DNA from: Acidimicrobiaceae bacterium
Lineage (GTDB): Bacteria; Actinomycetota; Acidimicrobiia; Acidimicrobiales; RAAP-2
NCBI GenBank assembly: GCA_003164275.1
Contig: PLSY01000438.1
Location: 1-24,183 of the forward strand
Length of the DNA: 24,183 nt
Direction: 5' to 3'
Each line of letters begins with the position of its first letter. Position 1 is the stretch's first letter. The notes below the pieces were generated by a model, which saw nothing but the letters and a program-made list of their open reading frames with translations, was not told the DNA's origin and did not search any database. The translations under genes and the position numbers were made by a program. Below, one piece after another: positions 14,643 through 22,473 of this stretch.

Positions 14643-16120
14643 TCGTCGCCTGAACCCATGCTCGGGCGCACCCGGTCACCCGGCGACTGGGGTCGATAGG
14701 CGGCGCAAGGCTCGCCCGCTCGGGCCAGGAGCTCGTCCAAAGCGACGGGGATCTCCGCGGTCAGGTCCCAGATCTTTGGAATGGTCTCCGGGCACGTGAT
14801 GATGCCCCAGTACAGGACCCCGCGGTAGCTCATGATGGTGATGTTGAGGCCCATGCCGTCGATCACGGGGCCGAGTGGAAATCCCCCTTTCAGCTCGGCA
14901 CCCCCAAAATAGAGGGGAAAGTCGGGACCGGGCACGTCGGAGATGACCAGGTTGGCAATGGGCCGATGGCGATCGGATAGGCGCAGCTTCGAGTACAGCC
15001 GGGCCGCACCGGCGAAGAAGTTGGGCGTGGAGTGCTCCGCCCAACTGAGGAGCATGTCGTCCCCGAGAGCGCTGTGTTCCGCTTTGGCTCCCGTCGTCCC
15101 GTCATGGATGGCGCGAAGTCGCTCGAGCGGGTCGTCGAGGTCGACCGGGAGCTGGACGAACATCGAAGACAGCTGATTGGAGCCCTTCTGGAACGAGACG
15201 TCGGTGGCGACCGAGACGGGCACGACGGCCACGAGGGGCCTGTCGGGCAGCTCGTCCCCGGCCAGGAGAAAAGTACGGAGGGCCCCCGTGCACACGGCGA
15301 GAACTATGTCGTTGACCGTCGTGCCGGTGGCGTTCTTCAGTCGCTTGACGTCCTCCAGGCCGATGGCCGTGAGGGCCACGGACCGGCGCCGGGTCAGCGC
15401 CCCGTTGAAGGACGTGCGTGGAGCGGTAAGAGGGAGCGCCGCTTTGCCGCGGCCACTAGTGTCGGGCGAACCGAGCCGGACCTTGCGCACGTCGAGCACG
15501 CGCCGACTGGTGCGGACAACGTCACAGGTCATTTCGATCGGACGTATGGCCCGTGCCACCAGTGCCTGGCTCATCAGCTCGAGCCCGGAGGGAATCCGAT
15601 GGTTAACCGCTGCATCGTCCGGTGGGGGTTGGGGATCAGGGGTCGGCTCGAGACTCAAGAGCGTGGTGAGCAGCGCCGCCCCCGAGATCCCGTCAACCGT
15701 CGAATGGTGCATCTTGGCGATGAGGCCGACCTGTCCTCCGGCCAGTCCTTCGACCATCCACATCTCCCACAGGGGCCTTGAGCGGTCGAGCTGTTGCCCG
15801 GCGATGTCGCCAGCCAGGTCGGCCAGTTCGCGGAGGCCTCCCGGACGGGGGATGGCCGCCAGGCGGACGTGGTAGTCGATGTCGAAGTCGGGATCGTCGA
15901 CCCAGACCGGATGGCCGAGGCGGAACGGGACCTCGACCAGTCTGCGCCGGAAGATCGGGGCGAACGGGATGCGCGAGGCGATGAAGCCCTTCATCTTCTG
16001 GAAGGAGTACCCGCCGGGGACCGACGAGGGGTCGAACTGCAGGGCCAAGGCCAGATGCATGTGTTGAGTCGGGGTCTCGAGATAGAGGAAGCTGGCGTCG
16101 AGTCCGCTGAGGCGTTCCAT
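14558..16120 (-). CDS. WS/DGAT-family O-acyltransferase (wax ester/triacylglycerol synthase)
   Basis: The 520-residue length and layout fit the actinobacterial WS/DGAT family. It opens with MERLSGLDASFLYLETPTQHMHL, continues through PVWVDDPDFDIDYHVR, DRSRPLWEMWMVEGL and the catalytic HHxxxDG motif (H138-H139-S-T-V-D143-G144), and later NDIVLAVCTGALRTFL, VPVSV and NLVISDVPGPDFPLYFGGAEL. The enzyme transfers acyl groups from acyl-CoA to diacylglycerol or fatty alcohols, making storage lipids at the membrane; the acceptor is not evident from sequence. ATG 16120 is supported by the family N-terminus and an AAGG about nine bases upstream. The last ~40 residues (SGDDQGAGATAIDEAPEQTP) are a disordered tail that overlaps the convergent lipoprotein gene. 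It is divergent from an esterase gene, which suggests linked lipid synthesis and turnover. Confidence 0.94.
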   Translation of the reverse strand: MERLSGLDASFLYLETPTQHMHLALALQFDPSSVPGGYSFQKMKGFIASRIPFAPIFRRRLVEVPFRLGHPVWVDDPDFDIDYHVRLAAIPRPGGLRELADLAGDIAGQQLDRSRPLWEMWMVEGLAGGQVGLIAKMHHSTVDGISGAALLTTLLSLEPTPDPQPPPDDAAVNHRIPSGLELMSQALVARAIRPIEMTCDVVRTSRRVLDVRKVRLGSPDTSGRGKAALPLTAPRTSFNGALTRRRSVALTAIGLEDVKRLKNATGTTVNDIVLAVCTGALRTFLLAGDELPDRPLVAVVPVSVATDVSFQKGSNQLSSMFVQLPVDLDDPLERLRAIHDGTTGAKAEHSALGDDMLLSWAEHSTPNFFAGAARLYSKLRLSDRHRPIANLVISDVPGPDFPLYFGGAELKGGFPLGPVIDGMGLNITIMSYRGVLYWGIITCPETIPKIWDLTAEIPVALDELLARAGEPCAAYRPQSPGDRVRPSMGSGDDQGAGATAIDEAPEQTPIGEPNLPDAGA

Positions 16121-16195
16121 GCTCGTGACCTTTCAATCGATCTCACCACTCGCTGCCTTCAGTGGCCCGGCCGGCTTCACTTCGCCAGTCGAACC

Positions 16196-17461
16196 GTGTT
16201 GTATGGAGTCGTGAACTGGGTCTATCTCGCCGTCAGTGTGGTCTTTGCCATCCTGGCAGCCAATGCCTACTTCCCGGTGCGAAGGGAGCCTCTCACCGTG
16301 GTCAGTTTCGCGCTCGGTTGGATCCCCAGCGAACTGCCGGTCCAGATGGCCGTGATCGAGATCGCCGGCACGATCGTGTTCGCCTGGGAGGGCGCCCTAA
16401 AGTCCTGGCCCGGGTGGTTCGGCGCAGCCGTGGTGGTGGCAACGTGCGGAGCCTGGGCCGGGCTGGCCGCCGTCGCCCACCGCTCGAAGGTCCTGGTCGA
16501 CCAGGCGCTCCTCGAGGCGACCGGGGGTGCAGTCTCAGTGGATGGCCTGGACCCTGTGCCGGCCTGGAACCGCTGGTGGCGGCTGGCCATCGCCGTCCCC
16601 TTCCGCTTCCGGGGCATCAAGCGGGTGAAGAACATCGACTACTGGGGAGACGGCAACTACCGGCACAAACTCGATATTTTGAGCCGCCGGTTCGTGGTGG
16701 CCGATAAGGCGCCCGTGCTGGTCTATATCCACGGCGGTGCCTGGATCACCGGGGACAAGCGCCAACAGGGGATTCCCTTGATGCACGAGCTCGCACAGCG
16801 AGGCTGGGTGTGCGTGGCCATCAACTATCGGCTCAGCCCACGGGCGATATGGCCGGCCCATATCGTGGACTGCAAGCGCGCGGTTGCCTGGGTCCGCCAG
16901 CACATCGGCGAGTACGGGGGCGATCCGAACTTCATCGCCGTCTCTGGTGGCTCCGCCGGTGGGCACCTCTCGTCCCTGTTGGCCCTCACCCCAAACGACG
17001 CCACATGGCAACCGGGCTTCGAGGATCTGGACACGAGCGTCGACGCCTGTGTCCCCTTCTACGGCGTCTACGACACGACTGGCGACCCCGAGTTGTCCGG
17101 CGCCTATGGCACGGGAACAGTCGACTTGCTGGAGCGCCTGGTGATGAAGACGACCAGTTCAGACAACCCTGTCTTGTTCGAGCAGGCATCGCCGGATCAC
17201 CGAGTCACGCCGGAGGCCCCGCCAATGTTCGTGTTCCACGGCGTCAACGACACCTTGGTTCCCCTCGCCGTCGGCCGTCACTTCGTGGCTCAGCTGCGCT
17301 CCATATCCGCTGCCCCGGTCGCCTACGTTGAGCTACCCAGAGCCCAGCACGCTTTTGACGTGATGGCTTCTATCCGGTCGCGCCACACCACCATGGGGGC
17401 TGTCCAGTTCCTCGAGGGGATGCGGCTTCGGGTTCGACGGGGACCTTCGTCACAAAACTGA
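16196..17461 (+). CDS. Membrane-anchored alpha/beta-hydrolase (HSL-type carboxylesterase)
   Basis: From GTG 16196 the protein has 421 residues, the size of mycobacterial Lip esterases of this type. The first ~95 residues hold three hydrophobic segments (VYLAVSVVFAILAANAY; VQMAVIEIAGTIVFAW; FGAAVVVATCGAWAGLAAVA). The hydrolase domain has the oxyanion HGGAW (179-183), nucleophile Ser253 in GGSAGGH, Asp352 in HGVNDTLVP and His385 in AQHAFD, a complete catalytic triad. It should cleave acyl esters at the membrane; the substrate is unknown. The start is uncertain: GTG 16196, GTG 16211 (with GGAG two bases upstream) and TTG 16199 are all possible, and the frame is open far upstream antisense to the acyltransferase. 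Only 75 bases separate it from the divergent acyltransferase start. Confidence 0.9.
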   Translation: MLYGVVNWVYLAVSVVFAILAANAYFPVRREPLTVVSFALGWIPSELPVQMAVIEIAGTIVFAWEGALKSWPGWFGAAVVVATCGAWAGLAAVAHRSKVLVDQALLEATGGAVSVDGLDPVPAWNRWWRLAIAVPFRFRGIKRVKNIDYWGDGNYRHKLDILSRRFVVADKAPVLVYIHGGAWITGDKRQQGIPLMHELAQRGWVCVAINYRLSPRAIWPAHIVDCKRAVAWVRQHIGEYGGDPNFIAVSGGSAGGHLSSLLALTPNDATWQPGFEDLDTSVDACVPFYGVYDTTGDPELSGAYGTGTVDLLERLVMKTTSSDNPVLFEQASPDHRVTPEAPPMFVFHGVNDTLVPLAVGRHFVAQLRSISAAPVAYVELPRAQHAFDVMASIRSRHTTMGAVQFLEGMRLRVRRGPSSQN

Positions 17462-17567
17462 AACCCGTTCTATACACAACCGACTTTCTGACATAGAGTC
17501 ACGTATTCCGTTCACCGGAGTCGACCGAGGCGAGGCCAGCCGGCGCGCCCAAGGGAGGTCGCTGTTG

Positions 17568-18875
17568 GTGCATCACCGAAGCAAAGGGGAAGTCTTGAGT
17601 CCTGCAACATGGAAGACGCGCCTGGCCGCCGTTGGCCTGGCCACAGTGGTGGCGTCGAGCGCCGTAGCAGCCGGTTCGGCCGGCGTCGCATCGGCTGCAT
17701 CTCAGATCCCTGCGAGCGCCATGAGCGACCACACTGGTGTCACCTCCAACTCGGTGAGCATCGGCAACGTCTCGACTCTGGCCGTCGGTGGTCTTTTCAA
17801 GGGAGCGTTGGTCGGGACGGAGGCCTATGCCGCCTATGTGAACTCGACGGGTGGCATCAACGGGCGAAAGATCAAGGTCGATTCAGGAGACGACGGTTTC
17901 TCCGGATCCGGGAACAAGCAAGCCACCCAGAACGCCATCAACAATGACTTCGCCCTGGTGGGAGGCTTCTCGTTGCAGGACAACTTCGGCGGTGCGCTGC
18001 TGAAGGCGAAGCCCGGGATGCCGGATGTGACCATGGTCCTTGATCAGACGACGGCCCATCTGCCGAATGTCTACAGCGCGGTGCCCTTGGACGGCGGTTG
18101 GGAGCTCGGCCCTCTGTATTACTTCAAGAAGAAGTTCCCGAATGCCGTAAAGTCGGTTGGGACCATCGTCTCGAACGTTCCTTCGGCCATGCAGGACTGG
18201 GCCGGCGAAAAGTACGCCATGGAGAAGGTCGGCTACAAGGTCGTCTACGACCCGACCATCCCGGTCACCCAGACGGACTTCACCGCCAATGTGATCGCAA
18301 TGAAGAACGCCGGGGTCAAGATCGTCTTCCTCGATCAACTGCCCCAGAACTACGCCTCGGGCGTGTTCAAGGCCATGACCCAGCAGAACTTCCATCCACA
18401 GGTGGTGCTGGGTTCAGCCAACTACAGCAGGGAGCTGATCCCGAACTCCGGTGGAGCGGCTGCGGTCAACGGTTCGTGGTTCGACTCCAACACGTCGCTC
18501 TTCCTTGGAGAAGACGCGGCCATTCCTGCCGTTCCGCTGTTCAACAAGTGGGTGCAAAAGGTGTCGCCCGGCTTCCATCCCGATCTGTTCACGCTCTACG
18601 GCTGGCTCTCGGCTCAGCTCTTCTCCACCGCCCTGAAGAACTCCGGGAAGAGTCCGAGTCGGGGGTCCCTCCTCCAGGCCCTCAACCAGATCACCACGTT
18701 CAGCGGGAACAACATTGTGACCCCGGCCAACCCGGTAGACAAGACGATTAGCAACTGTTACCTGATCGGCAAGTTGGTCAACGGGATCTACACTCGGGTC
18801 GACGATCCGCCGCTCAACAGCAGTACTCATGGCTACCGTTGCGATTACAAGTACGTCGTTCCGCCGGCGAGCTAA
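17568..18875 (+). CDS. ABC transporter substrate-binding protein, Leu/Ile/Val-binding type
   Basis: The N-terminus is a Sec-type signal peptide: basic KTRLAAVGLATVVASSAVAAG, with likely cleavage after VASA at about residue 43. No lipobox cysteine is present, unlike most Gram-positive binding proteins. The mature protein (about 390 residues) follows the type I periplasmic-binding fold: VSIGNVSTLAVGGLFKGALVGTEAYAAYVNSTGGINGRKIKVDSGDDGF, QNAINNDFALVGGFS, then TDFTANVIAMKNAGVKIVFLDQLP, typical of family 6 (branched-chain amino acid or amide binding). AAGGGAGGTC at 17551-17560 serves GTG 17568 or TTG 17565. It is the first gene of an importer operon. The ligand may be an amino acid, amide or aromatic/short-chain acid; these families cannot be split by eye. 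Confidence 0.9.
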   Translation: MHHRSKGEVLSPATWKTRLAAVGLATVVASSAVAAGSAGVASAASQIPASAMSDHTGVTSNSVSIGNVSTLAVGGLFKGALVGTEAYAAYVNSTGGINGRKIKVDSGDDGFSGSGNKQATQNAINNDFALVGGFSLQDNFGGALLKAKPGMPDVTMVLDQTTAHLPNVYSAVPLDGGWELGPLYYFKKKFPNAVKSVGTIVSNVPSAMQDWAGEKYAMEKVGYKVVYDPTIPVTQTDFTANVIAMKNAGVKIVFLDQLPQNYASGVFKAMTQQNFHPQVVLGSANYSRELIPNSGGAAAVNGSWFDSNTSLFLGEDAAIPAVPLFNKWVQKVSPGFHPDLFTLYGWLSAQLFSTALKNSGKSPSRGSLLQALNQITTFSGNNIVTPANPVDKTISNCYLIGKLVNGIYTRVDDPPLNSSTHGYRCDYKYVVPPAS

Positions 18876-18891
18876 CCGGAGAGGGCATCAT

Positions 18892-18907
18892 CGAAGGGGC
18901 CTCTTCG
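18892..18907 (+). terminator. Small hairpin between binding-protein and permease genes
   Basis: CGAAG and CTTCG flank GGGCCT, giving a 5-bp stem (16-base near-palindrome) 16 bases after the binding-protein stop. Partial terminators or mRNA-stabilising hairpins at this position commonly let the binding protein be made in excess of the permease. The stem is short, so this is tentative. Confidence 0.3.
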
Positions 18908-18935
18908 GTTCCATCGGGGGATCGGGGATAGATCG

Positions 18936-20876
18936 GTGAGCAACTTCTTGCAGTTCACGATATTCGGCGTCATGCTCGGCGCCGGGTACGCGATCGCCGC
19001 CACTGGGTTGGTCGTCACCTACACGACGTCGGGGGTGTTCAACTTCGCCCAGGGCGCGGTGGGCATGGTTGCCGCCTTCAGCTACTGGGAGCTGGTCTCG
19101 GCTGACCATGTGCCGGTGCTGGTGGCGCTGGTCATCGTTCTGGTCGTCGGGGCATCCATCGCCGGGGCGCTGGTCGAGCGGGTGCTGATGCGGAGGCTGC
19201 ACGGTGCTTCGGCCGAGCGCCCGGTCATGGTGACGTTGGGTCTGATGGTGATCCTGACCGGCGTGGCCACCCTGGTTTGGGACCCGAGCACCGAGCGTCA
19301 GGTGAACAACATGGTCTCGGGCCAGTTCGGCCTGGCCGGGATAAACATCCAGTACCAAGAGGTCCTGATCATCGGGGTGGCCCTGGCCGTGGCCATCGGT
19401 CTCCGGGCCCTGTTTTATACGACCAGGACCGGCTATGCGCTCCGAGCGGTGGTCGACGACCCTGAGCTCCTCGCCATGTCCGGCGCATCCCCCAACCGCA
19501 TGAGCCAGTACGGGTGGATCCTCGGCTTCTTCATGGCCGCGCTCGCCGGCGTCCTGCTTGCACCGACCCAGACGACCGGGATCAGCATCGAGGCCATGAC
19601 GCTGCTCGTCGTGAACGGGTACGCCGCGGCCATCGTCGGACGCCTGAAGAACATCCCGGTCACCTTCGCCGCGGCAATCGGTATCGGCCTGGCCGAGAAC
19701 TACGTCATCAACTACATCCTCCCGCACGTGCCCCAGAGCTACGTGCCGGACATCACTGTCGCCCTTCCCATGGCCTTCTTATTCATCGCCCTGGTGTCGC
19801 TGCCATCGGTGCGACTGCGGGCTGTCGGTCGGCTCACCACCATGCGCTCCCCCCGGGTGGCCAGCGGGAAGGAGTCGGTCGTCGCCGGGGTCGTCTTCTT
19901 CGCCGTGGCCATTGTGGCCGCCTTCATGTTCTCCTCCACCGAGGTGAAGGGCACCACCCTCTTGAGCCTCGGAGGTGTGGTGATGACCCTTGGGATCGTC
20001 GGCCTGTCGCTCGTCTTGCTGACCGGGTACTCCGGGCAGATCTCACTGTGCCAGTTCTCGTTCATGGGCATCGGGGCGTTCGTCATGGGCAAGATCTCCG
20101 GCGGTAGCTCGATCCTCGGCCTGTTACTGGCCACGCTGATTTGTGCAGGGGTCGGAGCCCTGATCGCCCTTCCCACCATCCGCCTTCGAGACCTCTATCT
20201 GGCCCTCGCCACCTTCGCCTTTGCCGACGCCGTGGCCAACGGGTTCTTTGACGACAGCCATATCTACGGGACCGGAGGCGTGAGCATCGGGCGCGTGTCC
20301 ATCGCCGGGGTGTCCTTCCTCGGTGACCGGGCCGAGTTCCTCCTCGCCACGGCCCTGTTCGTGTTGGCCGCCTGGCTGGTGCTCGCCATCCGCCGGAGCC
20401 TGTTCGGGCGGCGACTGGTGGCCCTCAACGACTCACCCGCCGCCTATGCCACGGTGGGGCTCAACATCGCCTTCACCAAGGTGGCCGTGTTCGCCATCGC
20501 CGCCGGGATGGCCGGCCTCGCCGGTGCTCTCTATGGGACGGTCCAAGGCGTGGTCGGAACCACCGACTTCGACATCTTTCCGGGGATCATCTTCGTCCTG
20601 TTCGTCACCATCTGGAGCATCCGGACAGCCTCGGGGGCGTTCCTTGCTGCAGTGACCTACGTCGTGTTGAACCAGCTGTGGCCGAACGGGGTCGGACTGT
20701 TTGCCGGTGCCGGGATCATCCTGATCGGTCGGGCGGCCGGCGGGATCCTCGGGATCGAGATGATCCAGGTCCACCTACCTTGGGTTCCGAGGTCCACAGC
20801 GCCGGTTGGGGCCGGCTCGAGTGCCCCGCTGGTGGGTCCGACCGAACTGAGGGAGGGCACCCGTGCCGCCGGCTGA
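18936..20876 (+). CDS. Fused LivH-LivM ABC transporter permease
   Basis: This single 646-residue protein joins both membrane subunits of a branched-chain amino acid type importer. Residues ~1-290 are LivH-like (GVMLGAGYAIAATGLVVTYTTSGVFNFAQGAVGM, LRAVVDDPELLAMSGASPNRM, GRLKNIPVTFAAAIGIGLAENY). Residues ~310-615 are LivM-like (GIVGLSLVLLTGYSGQISLCQFSFMGIGAF, LPTIRLRDLYLALATFAFADAV, LFGRRLVALNDSPAAYATVGLN, GTVQGVVGTTDFDIFPGIIFVLFV). In most bacteria these are two genes; fusions occur in actinobacteria. Many hydrophobic segments are evident in each half. GTG 18936 has GGGG about eight bases upstream. The last 14 bases overlap the first ATPase gene, consistent with coupled translation. Confidence 0.92.
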   Translation: MSNFLQFTIFGVMLGAGYAIAATGLVVTYTTSGVFNFAQGAVGMVAAFSYWELVSADHVPVLVALVIVLVVGASIAGALVERVLMRRLHGASAERPVMVTLGLMVILTGVATLVWDPSTERQVNNMVSGQFGLAGINIQYQEVLIIGVALAVAIGLRALFYTTRTGYALRAVVDDPELLAMSGASPNRMSQYGWILGFFMAALAGVLLAPTQTTGISIEAMTLLVVNGYAAAIVGRLKNIPVTFAAAIGIGLAENYVINYILPHVPQSYVPDITVALPMAFLFIALVSLPSVRLRAVGRLTTMRSPRVASGKESVVAGVVFFAVAIVAAFMFSSTEVKGTTLLSLGGVVMTLGIVGLSLVLLTGYSGQISLCQFSFMGIGAFVMGKISGGSSILGLLLATLICAGVGALIALPTIRLRDLYLALATFAFADAVANGFFDDSHIYGTGGVSIGRVSIAGVSFLGDRAEFLLATALFVLAAWLVLAIRRSLFGRRLVALNDSPAAYATVGLNIAFTKVAVFAIAAGMAGLAGALYGTVQGVVGTTDFDIFPGIIFVLFVTIWSIRTASGAFLAAVTYVVLNQLWPNGVGLFAGAGIILIGRAAGGILGIEMIQVHLPWVPRSTAPVGAGSSAPLVGPTELREGTRAAG

Positions 20877-21723
20877 CGCAGCGATCGACACCGCCGTCCT
20901 CACCGTATCGGGGGTGACCGTCCACTTTGGAGGTGTGACTGCCCTCGGGGACATCGGCCTGACCGTGAAGCCTGGATCGGTGACGGGGCTGATCGGTCCG
21001 AATGGCGCCGGAAAGACCACTTTATTCAACGTCATCAGCGGTCTGCAGACACCGGCCCGTGGCACAGTGCACCTCTTTGACACCGACGTCACCTCCATGA
21101 GCCCGCACCGTCGTGCCCGGCTCGGACTGGCCCGGACATTCCAGCGCCTCGAGCTCTTCGGGTCCCTGACGGCCAGCGAGAACGTGCAGGTGGGTCTGGA
21201 ATCCACGGTCAAGTGGTGGGAGTGGCGCCACTTCCGTCGAGCCATGGCGTGGCGCCGCGGCAGCGGGTCGAAATCATCCGAGCCGGGCACCCCGCATGGG
21301 CCGGGATCGCTGGCCGTCCAGACGAGTGAACGCCTGCTCGAGGGGGTCGGCCTCGGGGACCTGGGCGATCAACAGTCGTCGTCCATGCCGACCGGGCTCG
21401 CCCGTATGGTCGAGCTGGCTCGGGCGCTCGCTATCGGGCCCAAGCTCCTTCTCCTCGATGAGCCCGGCTCGGGCCTCGACGAGGCCGAGTCGACCGCCCT
21501 CGGCGACCTCCTGGCCAGGCTGGCCGCGGGGGGTATGGCCGTCTTGTTGGTCGAGCACGACATGGAGCTGGTCATGCGCATCTGCGATCGGATCTACGTC
21601 CTTGACTTCGGCAACATCATCGCCTCGGGCACTCCAGAGGAGATCCGCAACGACCCGACCGTTCAGGCGGCCTATCTCGGTGCGGCTCTGCCGACGTCAA
21701 TGCCGACCCAACCCGGACGATGA
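20863..21723 (+). CDS. livG: ABC transporter ATP-binding protein, LivG type
   Basis: This 286-residue ATPase has Walker A GPNGAGKTT (45-53), Q-loop RTFQRLELF (Gln94), Walker B LLLLDEPGSGLD (Asp199, Glu200) and the H-loop His232 in VEHD. The NPT-like region after the Q-loop and the C-terminal GTPEEIRNDPTVQAAYLG are typical of LivG. The ABC signature is degenerate: MPTGLARMVELARAL (~175-189) where LSGGQQ...ARAL is expected. A 40-residue insert rich in Trp, Arg, Gly and Ser (KWWEWRHFRRAMAWRRGSGS) precedes it. GTG 20863 has GGGAGG at 20851-20856, six bases upstream. It overlaps the permease gene by 14 bases and the next ATPase by four (ATGA). It should energise the fused permease as a heterodimer with the LivF-type subunit. 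Confidence 0.93.
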   Translation: MPPADAAIDTAVLTVSGVTVHFGGVTALGDIGLTVKPGSVTGLIGPNGAGKTTLFNVISGLQTPARGTVHLFDTDVTSMSPHRRARLGLARTFQRLELFGSLTASENVQVGLESTVKWWEWRHFRRAMAWRRGSGSKSSEPGTPHGPGSLAVQTSERLLEGVGLGDLGDQQSSSMPTGLARMVELARALAIGPKLLLLDEPGSGLDEAESTALGDLLARLAAGGMAVLLVEHDMELVMRICDRIYVLDFGNIIASGTPEEIRNDPTVQAAYLGAALPTSMPTQPGR

Positions 21724-22466
21724 CCGAGACCACCTCTCAAGAGACCGGGCCGAGCCCCACTCGCCGCCGGCCGCCGACTGTCACCATCCGCGGGCTCCGC
21801 GCTTCCTACGGGAAGATCGAAGTCCTGCACGGTGTGGACCTGACGGTTCCGGCCGGCAGTGTGTTCGCCCTGCTCGGGCCCAATGGCGCTGGCAAGACGA
21901 CCCTGCTCAAGGTCATCAATGGTCGCTTGCGGGCGACGGCGGGAGACGTCCTGATCGGTGACAGGTCGGTCGGCAAGATCGCCACTGAGAAGCTGGCCCG
22001 TGACGGCCTTTGTGCCGTGCCCGAGGGACGGGGGGTCTTCCCCAATCTCACCGTCCGGGAGAACCTGCGCATCTGGACGTACCGTGGAGGGCTGAGCTCG
22101 ACGGAGGTCGAGGAGAAGGCCTACGAGACCTTCCCCCGCCTGAAGGAACGCCGTAAGCAGATGGCCGGCACCCTCTCGGGTGGCGAGCAACAGATGCTGG
22201 CTATCTCGAGGGCTCTCGTCACCGAGCCCAGCGTGCTCCTCCTTGATGAACTGTCCATGGGTCTCGCCCCCCTCGTCGTGGCCGAGCTCTACGAGCTGGT
22301 CGGCTCGCTGGCTCGCCAGAGTATGACCATCTTGTTGGTCGAGCAGTTCGTGAGCACCGCTCTTTCGGTGGCGACGAACGCGGCAATCATGGTCAACGGA
22401 CGGATCCAGCAGGTGGGCACGCCGGCCGAGATGGCCGATGCCGCCCTCGGCGTCTACCTGACCTGA
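21720..22466 (+). CDS. livF: ABC transporter ATP-binding protein, LivF type
   Basis: This 248-residue ATPase has Walker A GPNGAGKTT (53-61), a full signature LSGGEQQML (152-160), Walker B VLLLDELSMGLAP (172-184) and the LivF-style LLVEQFVSTAL, in which the usual switch histidine is replaced by Gln as in other LivF proteins. The LivF-specific CAVPEGRGVFPNLTVRENL block is also present. Its ATG lies in an ATGA overlap with the preceding ATPase, so translation is coupled. A Thr/Pro/Arg-rich leader of ~18 residues precedes the domain. With a canonical signature here and a degenerate one in its partner, the heterodimer may have one strong and one weak ATP site. It is the last gene of the importer operon and stops seven bases before the convergent valS stop. 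Confidence 0.95.
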   Translation: MTETTSQETGPSPTRRRPPTVTIRGLRASYGKIEVLHGVDLTVPAGSVFALLGPNGAGKTTLLKVINGRLRATAGDVLIGDRSVGKIATEKLARDGLCAVPEGRGVFPNLTVRENLRIWTYRGGLSSTEVEEKAYETFPRLKERRKQMAGTLSGGEQQMLAISRALVTEPSVLLLDELSMGLAPLVVAELYELVGSLARQSMTILLVEQFVSTALSVATNAAIMVNGRIQQVGTPAEMADAALGVYLT

Positions 22467-22473
22467 CTCACTG

